From contig NZ_BJDI01000015.1 of assembly GCF_005405065.1 (NCBI RefSeq), positions 1-64,000 on the forward strand: DNA of 64,000 bases, in the 5' to 3' direction. The notes under the pieces are model-generated. The model was given only the letters and a program-made list of their open reading frames with translations. It was not told where the DNA came from and ran no database searches. A program made the translations under genes and the position numbers. Source of the stretch: Lactiplantibacillus nangangensis (GTDB taxonomy: Bacteria; Bacillota; Bacilli; Lactobacillales; Lactobacillaceae). Positions 1 to 8,786 of the stretch are shown piece after piece (positions within the stretch are counted from its first letter, which is position 1; every line of letters begins with the position of its first letter).

Positions 1-103
1 TTCCAAAACTTTTGACTTCGACAAGGATCTCGTTAAAGTCTAAAGGCTAACTAAAGTTATCTGATAAAGTACCACTTTAAATAAGAGTCTGGGACAGACA
101 GCC

Positions 104-1822
104 CTAGACTCTGAATAAGTAAGTGGTGTCAATTGCCGGTCTGTGGCGATTGACACCACTTTTCTTTGACCTTAGGTCTGGTTGCTTAACGATTTTAGAT
201 AATTTTGATAGATTTTCAGCCATTAAAGCTATTCCCATCTCATTGTTGGTGGCTGTTAGACCACGCACCGAAAAGCGTTTGAATTTCAAGTAAGTCTTCA
301 GGTCAGCGAAGATTGGTTCAATTTCAATCTTGCGTCGAGCATACAAATCATGACCGATTTTACTGGTCAGTTGTTCTTTAGCCCTGTTCTTAAAATATAA
401 CCAATTATAATTAACACCTATCTGGCGGCGATTGCCTTTCTTCGTCGTAGCAAGCGCTTCTCGTCTAGGATTCTCAAAGTATTGGACAGTACGATAGATC
501 TTGAACTGTTTCTCATAGCCATAGCGATCATGACGTGTACTGTAATTGTGAAAAGCAAAAGTAATACCATCCAGATCTGTGTATTTGTCATTTACTTCAT
601 CATAATGCCAGTTAGCAACTTTACGGCGGTCTTGGTGGTAGGCACGAGTTTGTTCTTTTTCATACATGCCATAAGGAATCAAATAGTGGACTTGGAAATC
701 ATCAGTAATTTTTTGATAATTGGCTTCACTCCCATAACCAGCGTCAGCAACTATCCAGTGAACGGCGTTAGGTGTTTGTTTAAAGATATGGGTTACGAAT
801 GGAATCAGGGTTCGAGTATCAGTTGGACGTTGGAATAACTGATAATAAAGTGCAAATTGATTTTGACTGGCGACTTGCAAGTTATAGCCTGGTTTTAGTT
901 GTCCATTCAGCATAGGATCTTCTTTCATACGCATAAAAGTAGCGTCCAAATCAGTTTTTGAAAAACTATTGCGGTCGCCGAAAGTTGCATTATCGAACTC
1001 ATATTTTTGCTTGCGTGGCAAATAGTCAGTCGTTAGTTGATGGAGAAAGTGTTTTAATTTACGACGGCGGCGTTTGAGAGCTGAACCGCCACGTTTAGGC
1101 TTTTCCTGTTCAATCTGCTTATTCAAATCATTGATAGTTATAGTCAAAGCGGTCGTCAGTTTAACCAACTCTTTGGCAGTAATTGCTTGTTTTTCAGGTG
1201 ACAACTGTGGCACATCAACTTGATAGTCAACTAATTCATGGTAAAGCCGCGCGGTTTTACCATCGAGTCTAGGTTCAGCCTTTTCAACAGCTTTACGCCA
1301 AATGAAACTATATTTATTGGCATCAGCTAAGATTTTGGTTCCATCAATAAATAATGCCGATTCATCAAAGAGACCGAGCATGGTTAGGTAATCACGAAAA
1401 GCCTTGAATAATCCCGTGATTAGCAATTTAGTTTTAGGATTACTCCGAAAACGGTTGAGGGTTCGATAGCTTGGGATGGGACAACGATTACCAATAAACC
1501 AACGCATCACAAGGTTTTCATTAGCCATTTGAACGATTTTACGACCTGAAAAAGTACGCCGTAAATAACCAAACAAGAAAAGTTTTAATAGCAACTGTGG
1601 CGGATATGATGGGCGTCCAGTTGCCGCTAAATTAGTCTTAATAATGTGAGTTGGAATATCATTAACGATAGCGTTAATGGCCCAAGCAACGTGAGTTGAT
1701 TGAGGTTGCCAAACTAGATTGAGTTTTAAAGTGGTTTGATTACTGGTATAATTCATTTGCATGGAGCTAACGATCTCTTTTCTTTTTGGGTTCAGCGCCT
1801 TAAGAATAGCAGGGATCGTCAT
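104..1822 (-). CDS. IS1182 family transposase
   Basis: This is a DDE-type transposase of the IS1182 group. The reading frame gives up to 572 residues, usual for this group. The N-terminal domain (about residues 40-130) carries the typical GRPSYPPQLLLKLFLFGYL stretch. The middle part has IVADAGYGSEANY, a D-containing catalytic segment, and the C-terminal part holds RRKIEIEPIFADLKTYLKFKRF with the catalytic E. The start is uncertain: the frame opens at 1822, but homologues usually begin near the motif NYTSNQTTL, so the internal ATG at 1762 is a good alternative. No frame break is seen. It is transcribed leftward and has no functional link to its neighbours. Confidence 0.85.
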   Translation of the reverse strand: MTIPAILKALNPKRKEIVSSMQMNYTSNQTTLKLNLVWQPQSTHVAWAINAIVNDIPTHIIKTNLAATGRPSYPPQLLLKLFLFGYLRRTFSGRKIVQMANENLVMRWFIGNRCPIPSYRTLNRFRSNPKTKLLITGLFKAFRDYLTMLGLFDESALFIDGTKILADANKYSFIWRKAVEKAEPRLDGKTARLYHELVDYQVDVPQLSPEKQAITAKELVKLTTALTITINDLNKQIEQEKPKRGGSALKRRRRKLKHFLHQLTTDYLPRKQKYEFDNATFGDRNSFSKTDLDATFMRMKEDPMLNGQLKPGYNLQVASQNQFALYYQLFQRPTDTRTLIPFVTHIFKQTPNAVHWIVADAGYGSEANYQKITDDFQVHYLIPYGMYEKEQTRAYHQDRRKVANWHYDEVNDKYTDLDGITFAFHNYSTRHDRYGYEKQFKIYRTVQYFENPRREALATTKKGNRRQIGVNYNWLYFKNRAKEQLTSKIGHDLYARRKIEIEPIFADLKTYLKFKRFSVRGLTATNNEMGIALMAENLSKLSKIVKQPDLRSKKSGVNRHRPAIDTTYLFRV

Positions 1823-1842
1823 CTCTGTGTATACATAAGCTT

Positions 1843-1890
1843 AAAAAGGTAGTTCTGAGAAATCATTTGATTTCTCAGAACTACCTTTTT
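1843..1890. terminator. Symmetrical hairpin inside the IS, upstream of the transposase
   Basis: Arms of 23 bases (1843-1865 and 1868-1890) are perfect complements, starting with AAAAAGGTAGTTCTGAGAAA and ending in a T run. It can act as an intrinsic terminator in both directions. Placed just outside the transposase start, it probably blocks read-through from chromosomal promoters into the transposase gene. Confidence 0.7.
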
Positions 1891-1951
1891 TGATGTGAGC
1901 TGGGAGTTTTGTCCCAGACTCGTCATTTTTTTGATTAGCTGTTTAAGTAAA

Positions 1952-2137
1952 TTAACCACGGCTTTTATTGGTCGCCGTCTGTCTTTTTAAAAGGCGTTTA
2001 CGTTCGATTTGTCGCCGAATGAAGGAGTAGGCGATTAAGAGTAGCGATAGAATGCCAATGATGGCCGCCGCGGTTTTGAAGCCAAAAATCCAAAAGAATA
2101 CGGCAATCGCGAGCGTACAATAGATGATTAAGAACAT
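1952..2137 (-). CDS. Small membrane protein, unknown function
   Basis: The 61-residue product has two hydrophobic segments (about residues 2-18 and 22-40), followed by a very basic tail rich in R and K. It is probably a small two-helix inner membrane protein with a cytoplasmic tail. A strong ribosome binding site (GGAGGG) lies 7 bases before the ATG. It stands alone beside the IS element. I do not recognise a family and no function can be assigned. Confidence 0.7.
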   Translation of the reverse strand: MFLIIYCTLAIAVFFWIFGFKTAAAIIGILSLLLIAYSFIRRQIERKRLLKRQTATNKSRG

Positions 2138-2870
2138 TAAGGGACCCTCCTTCTTCGCAACGAGTGCTTTAAGTTTATAAGTTCATTGTAGCGACTAAAA
2201 ATTGTTATCCCGTGATTGAAATTTGAATTTTCTGTTAAGAAGTGAGGTTGGCTGACCAATAAATAGCAAATAACCGTTAAAAATGGTCAGAATAAGGTGA
2301 CTAAAATGGGTCGCCAGTCAAAAAAATTCAAGAAAATTTTCCGATAGTATCAAACCGTAAATAAAATCGTCGCCAGCAAGTCTGAAAAAGAAAGCTAACG
2401 GCGATTTTTTAGTGTTTTTTGATCAGTGAAACCCACTTGTACAATCCTGAACTTTATCGGCTGAAGTCAGGGCCTAAATGCGGTCTAATCACGAAAAAAG
2501 TTGCGATTTAGTGAGCATCAAGCTTGTCAGGTTTTCAGCTATCTGGTAAATTTGTTCTTGTAAACAAGTTATCAAATTAATTAGTTAATTCTTATTAGAT
2601 GGCAATGCAAGTTATGTCTTGATAATCAAAACTCTTATGTAGGTGTCGTAAATGTCACCGTTAAGGAAATGTGCTAGAGCGAGTTAAATCGATGGTAGTT
2701 ATGGCTTTCATCGGTCGTGGGCGACTTACTCGAAAATGATTGATCAAACGACAAAACTTGAAAGCGGTTGAGGAGAGTAGCTAAAACTGAAAGTGGTGGT
2801 AAATTAATTGGCGAAACTAACATGTTGTCGGTCGGACAGGCAGTTTGAAAAACCAAGGGAGGATTACCAC
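2138..2870. other. Gene-free stretch with one weak hairpin
   Basis: No reading frame here has both a plausible ribosome binding site and protein-like composition. The only structure noticed is an imperfect stem followed by six T (2366-2410, arms ATCGTCGCCAGC and GCTAACGGCGAT with G-U pairs). It could be a terminator on the plus strand, but no gene ends just before it. Part of the region before 2871 must hold the promoter of the WxL gene. Confidence 0.4.
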
Positions 2871-3452
2871 ATGATTAAGCAAATGAGTTTAATAGCGTTA
2901 GGTGCGGCAACCCTATTTATGGCACCGACAGTTGTACATGCGGAGAAGTTATCAGAGTCTGAAGTATCTGTTAATGTTACTGATGTATCCAACCCAAATA
3001 ATAGATTAGAGTCAGTATCAGAATTGAATTTTCTTCCAATCACTAACCAGGCGTCGCCAGGTACTATAAAGACCACGGTTCCAAAAGGAATAACAGTAGT
3101 AGTCCATATAGATGAGTCTGGTAAGAGGTGGAAATTACAGGCTAGTAGGGAAAACTTTGTAGGTACAACTGACTTGGCAGAGGGTGTAGCACTTAAAAGT
3201 GAAAAATTGGAGCTTAAGAGAGCGGGGGCAGTACTTAAAAGTGCCACTTCACCTGAACATATGAATCCTGAATTCCCAGGAGACAAGGAAATTACTCTGA
3301 AAGCAGAGACGATATTAGAAGCACAGGGTCACTCTGTAGGGAGACATGCTTTATCGTATGATTCAACTGGTGTCGAATTAAATGTCCCAGCGTAGTATCC
3401 CAAAGGAGAATATAAATCTAAGATAACATGGACGTTAAACGATGCACTGTGA
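2871..3452 (+). pseudogene. WxL-domain surface protein interrupted by an amber codon
   Basis: WxL proteins are secreted and bind peptidoglycan through a C-terminal domain with two W-x-L motifs. Translation from the ATG at 2871 (site GGGAGG 9 bases before) gives a signal peptide ending near VVHA, then a body with the first motif, WKL, near residue 85. A TAG at 3393-3395 ends the frame. Reading on in the same frame to the TGA at 3450 gives 18 more residues ending KITWTLNDAL, the typical second WxL motif and C terminus. One nonsense change, most simply CAG to TAG, therefore removes the last motif. The next gene encodes the usual DUF916/DUF3324 partner. Unless the amber codon is read through, the product probably binds the wall poorly. 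Confidence 0.8.
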
Positions 3453-3550
3453 AGGTAAAATTAAGTTAAACAGTTCTAAATTTTAAGTATAGTAATGGTG
3501 CGCTAAAAAGAGAGGGTATAGAACAAAAAAATATTTCTCGGAGGTTGGAG

Positions 3551-4573
3551 ATGATATACAAAAAACAATGGATTTTGGGATTTATATTAGGATTGGTTAC
3601 TTTAAGTCTATCAATAGTAGCTTATGCTGAAAAGAATCATTTTTCAGTAAACGCTGAATTGCCCAGTAACCAGTTGGATCAGAAGAATACTTTTTTTGAC
3701 CTCAAAATGGAACCGGGGCAAGAGCAAACAGTTTACGTAAATATCAAGAATGATGATAAAATTGAGCATAAATACGATGTCATTACGAATTTAGCTACAA
3801 CTAGTGATAATGGCTCAATTATCTATAATGAAACTACACCACGTTTGGATAAGTCACTGTCGTTTAATATTGCTGATGCGACAACTAATCAGAAGAATGT
3901 GGTAGTAAAGGCCAACTCAACTAAGCGCGTTGGGGTGACAATTGAAATGCCTAAAAAATCTTTTGAAGGAATCGCTTTAGGCGGTATTAATATCCTTCAA
4001 CAGGTTAAACAGGATAAAAAGAAGTCGAGCAGTGGCTTCAGCTTACAAAATCAATTCGGTTATGTGATTGGATTGAAATTACAGGAGCAAGAGACAAATA
4101 CTGTTAAGCCAGATATGAAATTATTGTATGCAGGCGCACGACAAATCAACGGTTATAATCATATTGTTGCTCAATTACAAAATCTACGAGCAGTGATTAT
4201 GGAGGATTTAAAAGTGAGTAGTTACGTGACAAAAAATGGCGATTCTAAAAAGTTGTTTAAAACAACTAAAGAAAAGATGCGAATGGCGCCTAACAGTAAT
4301 TTCTACTATGCTCTTGGCGAAGGTCAGAAACAGTTGAAGCCTGGTAAGTATACACTTTACTTGAATGCTGACTCTGAAAAGGGTAAGTATAAATGGGACT
4401 TCAAAAAAGAATTTACGATTACAGCACAGAAAGCTCGTAAGTTGAATAAGACGGCGGTCATTCAGCCAGAAAAAGTCACAAATTGGTGGCTGGTCGGTGG
4501 CCTAGTAGCCGTAATCCTAGCCCTCCTCGGTTGGATTATCTGGTTACTACGGAAACGACACAAAGAAGACTAA
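3551..4573 (+). CDS. DUF916/DUF3324 WxL-interacting surface protein
   Basis: This membrane-anchored extracellular protein is encoded next to WxL proteins in Gram-positive csc-like clusters and is thought to hold WxL proteins at the cell surface. The 340-residue product has an N-terminal signal segment (about 5-27, ending VAYA), then a DUF916-like beta domain with the motif FFDLKMEPGQEQTVYVNIKN. A DUF3324-like domain follows, then a transmembrane helix near residues 308-333 and the basic tail LLRKRHKED. ATG at 3551 was chosen because GGAGG lies 6 bases upstream; a TTG at 3545 would sit too close. The usual LPXTG partner of a full csc cluster is absent, so this is a minimal pair with a damaged WxL gene. 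Confidence 0.88.
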   Translation: MIYKKQWILGFILGLVTLSLSIVAYAEKNHFSVNAELPSNQLDQKNTFFDLKMEPGQEQTVYVNIKNDDKIEHKYDVITNLATTSDNGSIIYNETTPRLDKSLSFNIADATTNQKNVVVKANSTKRVGVTIEMPKKSFEGIALGGINILQQVKQDKKKSSSGFSLQNQFGYVIGLKLQEQETNTVKPDMKLLYAGARQINGYNHIVAQLQNLRAVIMEDLKVSSYVTKNGDSKKLFKTTKEKMRMAPNSNFYYALGEGQKQLKPGKYTLYLNADSEKGKYKWDFKKEFTITAQKARKLNKTAVIQPEKVTNWWLVGGLVAVILALLGWIIWLLRKRHKED

Positions 4574-4582
4574 GCAAGACCA

Positions 4583-4626
4583 CTAAAATAAGCGCAGCCC
4601 ACAAACTTGGGTTGCGCTTATTTTAG
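4583..4626. terminator. Bidirectional terminator between convergent genes
   Basis: Arms of 19 bases, CTAAAATAAGCGCAGCCCA and its near-perfect complement, flank a short loop, with A and T runs on the outside. It serves the DUF916 gene from the left and the minus-strand gene at 4623-4949 from the right, whose last codons it overlaps. Confidence 0.85.
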
Positions 4627-4949
4627 CGAAAACGGTGGCGACTCAGGCGCCGTTCGTTGGCTTGGCTGAGTTGTTCTTCCGTCAACTGGTAGCTCTGCGC
4701 CGCGGCCAATTTAGCAATACCCAGCTGCAACGCTTTAAATTGATCTTCATTACCGACCGTTGGGGCTAATTTTGCCGCAATCGACTGCAACTGTTCGACA
4801 TTTGGCGTCAGCGTTTCGGCGACCTGATTGTCGTACTGTTGTTGTGATAAACTGTGCGTTTGCCAACGAGTCACTCTCGCTAACAGGGTAAACAAATGCG
4901 TGGTTAAAATATCGATTAAATAATCGGTTTCAGTGGGGCTAAATCCCAA
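4623..4949 (-). CDS. Conserved hypothetical cytoplasmic protein
   Basis: The 108-residue product is soluble, helical and rich in Q, L and A, with no signal or membrane segment. The start is TTG at 4949, set by AAGGAGAGG upstream; the frame has no internal methionine that could replace it. It is convergent with the WxL/DUF916 pair and divergent from the next gene. I do not recognise a named family. Confidence 0.7.
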   Translation of the reverse strand: MGFSPTETDYLIDILTTHLFTLLARVTRWQTHSLSQQQYDNQVAETLTPNVEQLQSIAAKLAPTVGNEDQFKALQLGIAKLAAAQSYQLTEEQLSQANERRLSRHRFR

Positions 4950-5132
4950 TAGTATCCTCTCCTTAAACTACTCTGATTCAATCTAGTTTAGCACGTTCCG
5001 CAGATTAAAAAGGATAATTAAATTACTCTGACGGCAAATTTGTACGAAAGCTCGCAAGCGTGGGGAAATTAGTGCAGTGTCCCTTAATTAACGTGGTAAA
5101 TTAACAGTATCGGTAGAGAGGAGGAAATTACT

Positions 5133-5606
5133 ATGATTGGCCATGTTACTAAAATTAATCGCAACTTGAATCAAGGAATCCTAACCGACTTCCATGGACG
5201 TCATTTTAAATTTGCTTTATCAGCGGCACCGACTACTGGACCGGTTCATTTGGGGGAGGAAATTTGTTTTACGCCAGAATTAACTACGGCTGGCTTAGTG
5301 GCGACGGCGCTATGTCAACATCACCACGATGGGTCACGGGTCGTTATCCCGGTACCCACGTCGGCTGACAGCCCGCGATTCGTGCGGATTGGCGAAATCG
5401 TGATCAACTTGGCGCAAGTACAGTACTATGAGATGACCACGACGCAAAATGAGATTCGCAATGGCTACGAATCGACGGCCCGCCACTTATTGATCCAAAT
5501 GAAAGGTGGTCGCCAGTTTGTGTTTTACAACTGGGACGGCATTAACATTGATGAAGTCATGCAGACTTTAACGATGTTACATACTGCAAATCAGAAGTTA
5601 GGCTAA
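5133..5606 (+). CDS. Hypothetical protein with a cold-shock-like N terminus
   Basis: The 157-residue soluble protein has a strong ribosome binding site (GAGGAGG) before the ATG. The first 30 residues (GHVTKINRNLNQGILTDFHG) have the spacing of an S1/cold-shock beta strand pair, which is only a weak hint of nucleic acid binding. The second half is more compact and has no motif I recognise. No transmembrane segment is seen. It appears monocistronic. Confidence 0.65.
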   Translation: MIGHVTKINRNLNQGILTDFHGRHFKFALSAAPTTGPVHLGEEICFTPELTTAGLVATALCQHHHDGSRVVIPVPTSADSPRFVRIGEIVINLAQVQYYEMTTTQNEIRNGYESTARHLLIQMKGGRQFVFYNWDGINIDEVMQTLTMLHTANQKLG

Positions 5607-5681
5607 CACCGGGCCAACTTTTGGGATTGACCATTCGGACTGATGGCAAATTTAGGCAGACAGCTTTAATCGCAGTAAAAA

Positions 5682-5714
5682 AGCGACTGAGAATTTTTTC
5701 TCAGCCACTTTTTT
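5682..5714 (-). terminator. Terminator-like hairpin behind the GtrA gene
   Basis: The segment AAAAAGCGACTGAGAA, a few bases of loop, then TTCTCAGCCACTTTTTT forms a stem with T/A runs on both sides. It can terminate the leftward GtrA-like gene and possibly the rightward gene ending at 5606. Confidence 0.65.
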
Positions 5715-6139
5715 TAGCCCTTATTGGCGCGATCTTTAAAAATGAATAACTTACTGAAGAACCAGTTCATGACGACGATAATCACTTGGTCAAGAATCTT
5801 GACGAGGAGACTGTTGCCGTGTAAGACCGTGACCCCAATGACCATGATGGCTTCATCAACGAAGAAGCTGAGTAGCCGAAAGCCAAAGAATGATGTGGCT
5901 TCGGCCATGACGGCTTTGACGGTCGGGGTCTTAGAATCAAAGACCCATAATTTATTCGTAATGTAGGCAAATAGGACGGACAGGAACCAGGCGATGGCAT
6001 TACTGAGCCAAACTGGCCAGCTCGTGAAATTGTTAAATAGCCAAAAGACGACGATGTTCACAAGTGTGGTTAACCCACCAAAAATCAAATAGGATAACAC
6101 ACTCTGATAACGATGCCACAATTGCATAATTGTTTTCAA
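5714..6139 (-). CDS. GtrA family membrane protein
   Basis: GtrA-like proteins are small four-helix membrane proteins linked to moving lipid-linked sugars for surface polysaccharide or teichoic acid glycosylation. The roughly 141-residue product carries the typical opening YLIFGGLTTLVNIVVFW and ends with the family-like NWFFSKLFIF. Four hydrophobic segments can be counted. The start is uncertain: the frame extends to a TTG at 6154, but GGAG and GGGGA lie at proper distance before the TTG at 6139; an ATG at 6127 is also possible. No glycosyltransferase gene is adjacent, so the sugar substrate cannot be guessed. Confidence 0.8.
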   Translation of the reverse strand: MKTIMQLWHRYQSVLSYLIFGGLTTLVNIVVFWLFNNFTSWPVWLSNAIAWFLSVLFAYITNKLWVFDSKTPTVKAVMAEATSFFGFRLLSFFVDEAIMVIGVTVLHGNSLLVKILDQVIIVVMNWFFSKLFIFKDRANKG

Positions 6140-6214
6140 TATTCCCCGCTCCAACTCGTTAAATTAAGTGCTATTATCGTAGCATAAAAAAACAAGTTGT
6201 GCGTCGGTTAACGG

Positions 6215-6451
6215 TTATTTTTGCGCTAAATCGGTGAAATAGGCCGCATACGCGCTTTGGGCCGCGGCTAAATGGTCAAAATGAGCGACCGTAATCACCG
6301 TATGACCAACTAAGGTCAACGCGGTAATTTTAACGGTGTAGGGATGCTTCAAGCGACTTGTCAGGAGATCAATCTGGTATTCAACTTCGTCACTAATGAC
6401 GACGGTCTGGCTGATGATGACGCCATGGTGCCGTTTATCAAGTGCTAACAT
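6215..6451 (-). CDS. Small conserved hypothetical protein
   Basis: The 78-residue soluble product has alternating beta-like segments and no membrane helix. A strong site (GGGGAGG) precedes the ATG at 6451. It lies between the GtrA gene (same strand) and the stress protein gene (opposite strand). Family not recognised. Confidence 0.6.
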   Translation of the reverse strand: MLALDKRHHGVIISQTVVISDEVEYQIDLLTSRLKHPYTVKITALTLVGHTVITVAHFDHLAAAQSAYAAYFTDLAQK

Positions 6452-6647
6452 ATGAACTACCTCCCCAGTGGAATAAGTTCATTGTAGGCGCTGGGTGTAA
6501 AAAGATGATTCTGTTTGTGTAAATGTTGTGTAAAAGTCCTAGTTTGCTCACTTAACAGCCATTTTCAAGTGAACCAACGAATTGAGAACGCATTCACGGG
6601 CGATAAATGGTAAAATAAAGATAGTAGATGGAAAGGGTGTGGCGCAG

Positions 6648-7118
6648 ATGTTACAAGAATATACGAATATTTTAGTTCCCTTAGACGGTTCCAAACAAGC
6701 GGAAGCTGCTTTAAACAAGGCCGTTGCGGTTGCCAAACGGAACCAGGCACACGTGGATGTCTTGTCCGTAATCGATCCCGGCCAATTTGGTTATAATCTG
6801 GCTGGTTTAGCGGATGGCGACATTACGTACCAATTGGTTCAAGATTCTGAAGCCTATTTGAAGGGCGTTGTTGAAACGGTTAAGAAAAATGGTTTCGATG
6901 ATATTGAATTCCATATTCGGATGGGCAGTCCTAAACCTATCATCTCGCAAGACTTCATTGAAGATCATCATAACGATTTGATCATGATGGGCGCCACCGG
7001 GTTGAATGCGATGGAGCGGGTCCTTGAAGGTTCGGTCACGACTTTCGTGCAACGGAACGCCTTAACCGACGTCATCGTTGTTAAAACTGATTTAAATAAT
7101 ACACAAGTTGCCAAATAA
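6648..7118 (+). CDS. Universal stress protein, UspA family
   Basis: The 156-residue protein of the UspA fold begins with the family signature YTNILVPLDGSKQAEAAL. Near residues 110-145 it holds the nucleotide-binding pattern GATGLNAMERVLEGSVTTFV (G-x2-G-x9-G-S/T type), so ATP binding is likely. The real start is the ATG at 6648, where GGAAAGGG lies upstream, not the earlier in-frame ATG at 6582. Usp proteins help cells survive starvation and stress; the exact role of this one is unknown. It is a single gene ended by a clear hairpin. Confidence 0.9.
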   Translation: MLQEYTNILVPLDGSKQAEAALNKAVAVAKRNQAHVDVLSVIDPGQFGYNLAGLADGDITYQLVQDSEAYLKGVVETVKKNGFDDIEFHIRMGSPKPIISQDFIEDHHNDLIMMGATGLNAMERVLEGSVTTFVQRNALTDVIVVKTDLNNTQVAK

Positions 7119-7130
7119 CCTTGGCAGACA

Positions 7131-7164
7131 AAAACGGCTATCCAATTGCGGATAGCCGTTTTTT
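7131..7164. terminator. Terminator between usp and the ABC operon
   Basis: AAAACGGCTATCC and GGATAGCCGTTTTTT form a perfect stem with a six-base loop. It can terminate both the rightward usp gene and the leftward ABC operon. Confidence 0.9.
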
Positions 7165-7169
7165 AATGC

Positions 7170-7958
7170 TTAATTTTTGATCTTCAGTTTAAGATGGAAC
7201 GTGTAAGCAATGGCGCCAAAGATGAGGCTGCAGACGACCATGGTCAACATTGGCATGAATGGGTTAAATAAGCCCAGTGTTTCGCGATAACCGAGCAGGA
7301 ACTTCGCAAAGTTCACAAAACCCATCGACGCCTGACTTGTATTGCCATTTGAAGCCACGAATCCCAGTAGGAAGATGCCCAGAATTGGGACGACAATATA
7401 AATGACGCGGCGCACTGTTTTGGTTGTCAGGTCAAGCAGACTGCTGACGGCGATGCCAAACAGCCCAACGGTGAGATAGAAAATCCATAAGAATAGCATA
7501 TAAATGAGCACCGTGGCGAAGACATTATTTCCGAAAAACTTCGCGTACATTTCATACGGACCGCGTGCTAGCAAGCCGAACACGTCGACGCGCAATAGTG
7601 GGGCGGAGATGGCGAAGTCGTTAATCACCGCTAGGACGACGCCCAGCAAACTCATCAGGCCTAAATTACCAAGGCGCGCCCGTAAGTAAGTCCGGCGCGA
7701 AATTCCATTTTGAATGAACAGCTTGAAGCCTTCATAAGTCTGTAAGCTGAAAATAAACACGAAGAACGCGAAGATGGCGCCGATCCCCAGACCGCTTAAA
7801 TGTGACCGCCAACTAAATGTGCTGGCCGTACCACTCAGCAAGGAAGCGCCAAACGGCAACAGTGTTTCAACTAAGATAATCGTTAGGTAGGACCAACCTA
7901 GATAAAATAACTGGTCCTTGAACAAGTAACGGGATAAACGCCAAGTTTTATTCGACAT
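7170..7958 (-). CDS. ABC transporter membrane subunit (paralogue 1)
   Basis: The 262-residue integral membrane protein has about six hydrophobic segments, consistent with an ABC-2-type permease. It shares with its upstream neighbour the pattern GISR(R/K)TYLRARL near residue 85 and TKTVRRVIYIVVPILG near residue 185, so the two arose by tandem duplication. It is the last gene of the leftward operon gntR-ATPase-permease-permease. GGAGG lies before the ATG. Probably it forms a heterodimer with the other permease; the substrate is unknown. In related GntR/YtrA-controlled operons such transporters respond to cell-wall-active compounds. Confidence 0.8.
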   Translation of the reverse strand: MSNKTWRLSRYLFKDQLFYLGWSYLTIILVETLLPFGASLLSGTASTFSWRSHLSGLGIGAIFAFFVFIFSLQTYEGFKLFIQNGISRRTYLRARLGNLGLMSLLGVVLAVINDFAISAPLLRVDVFGLLARGPYEMYAKFFGNNVFATVLIYMLFLWIFYLTVGLFGIAVSSLLDLTTKTVRRVIYIVVPILGIFLLGFVASNGNTSQASMGFVNFAKFLLGYRETLGLFNPFMPMLTMVVCSLIFGAIAYTFHLKLKIKN

Positions 7959-7976
7959 TGTTAAACCTCCTCCGAC

Positions 7977-8786
7977 TTAGGCATTCTTGATTTTAAGCTT
8001 ATGATTGAAGTAGTAGGCGATCGCAGCCATGATGACACTGACGATCAGTATGGTGCCGGTCGCAATCAGTGGATTCAACGAGCCAACCTTGTTGTCGCCC
8101 GTGAATCCGACTAAAAAGCCGAGAAATTTAGCGAGTCCTTCAAAGTTGAAGTGAATCGAGGTCCGGGCAAGCCAATTGATCAAAAAGCCTAAGAAGAAGA
8201 GCCCTAAAATTGGTACCGCGATAATTACGATGCGCCGAACGGTCTTCGTCAGCAAGCTGAAAATACTGCCAACGGCCATGCCACATAAGCCCAGCATGAT
8301 GAACGCCAGCCACATGAAGATGAAGTTCATCAGGAGATTACCGGCAAGATTATGGGCACCAAAGAAGTCGCCGTAAAGCTGGCCGTAAAACTCATATTTG
8401 AAGCCAGCGCTAAAGCTGCGGTGTGCGATCGGATTCGTGACGAAAAAGTAGTAGGCCATGGCGATGGCTTCCCCGATAAAACTCAGACTGATAATGTTAA
8501 GCAGCCGAGCTCGCCAGTACGTTTTCCGTGAGATCCCATTTTGAATCAAAAGTTTGAAGTGATCGTAAGTCAGCATTGGCAGGATGAAAATGAAGCAACC
8601 GAAGATAAAGCCAACATTGATCGATAATGAGTTCAGTATAAGTTGCCAAGTGAGATTATGATTGAAGATGGCCGAAATCAGGGGCATCCCAATCAATGCC
8701 GCGAGCACGATCAGATAAACGACGCCTAAATAGCTTAACTGTTCGCGCAACAAGTAGCGTGTCGTTGCTTTCAGTTTAGCTGACAT
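7977..8786 (-). CDS. ABC transporter membrane subunit (paralogue 2)
   Basis: The 269-residue membrane protein is paralogous to the following gene, with the same GISRKTYWRARL and TKTVRRIVIIAVPILG stretches. About six hydrophobic segments alternate with short loops. Its start overlaps the end of the ATPase gene by 11 bases, which implies translational coupling. It probably pairs with paralogue 1 and the ATPase. Confidence 0.8.
   Translation of the reverse strand: MSAKLKATTRYLLREQLSYLGVVYLIVLAALIGMPLISAIFNHNLTWQLILNSLSINVGFIFGCFIFILPMLTYDHFKLLIQNGISRKTYWRARLLNIISLSFIGEAIAMAYYFFVTNPIAHRSFSAGFKYEFYGQLYGDFFGAHNLAGNLLMNFIFMWLAFIMLGLCGMAVGSIFSLLTKTVRRIVIIAVPILGLFFLGFLINWLARTSIHFNFEGLAKFLGFLVGFTGDNKVGSLNPLIATGTILIVSVIMAAIAYYFNHKLKIKNA

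Larger units (their letters stand above)
85..1921 (-). mobile_element. IS1182-type insertion sequence
   Basis: A single transposase gene is enclosed by short inverted repeats: GAGTCTGGGACA at 85-96 and its exact complement at 1910-1921. The true ends may lie a few bases outside; I did not find a clear target duplication. A strong hairpin (1843-1890) lies between the right terminal repeat and the transposase start. The element looks complete and potentially active. Confidence 0.8.

Noticed and set aside
482-838. 118-codon plus-strand frame opposite the IS1182 transposase
   Set aside because: It is the complement of a clearly coding region, without a ribosome binding site.
6582-6647. N-terminal extension of the universal stress protein
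   Set aside because: The extension overlaps the promoter region; GGAAAGGG and the family start both point to the ATG at 6648.
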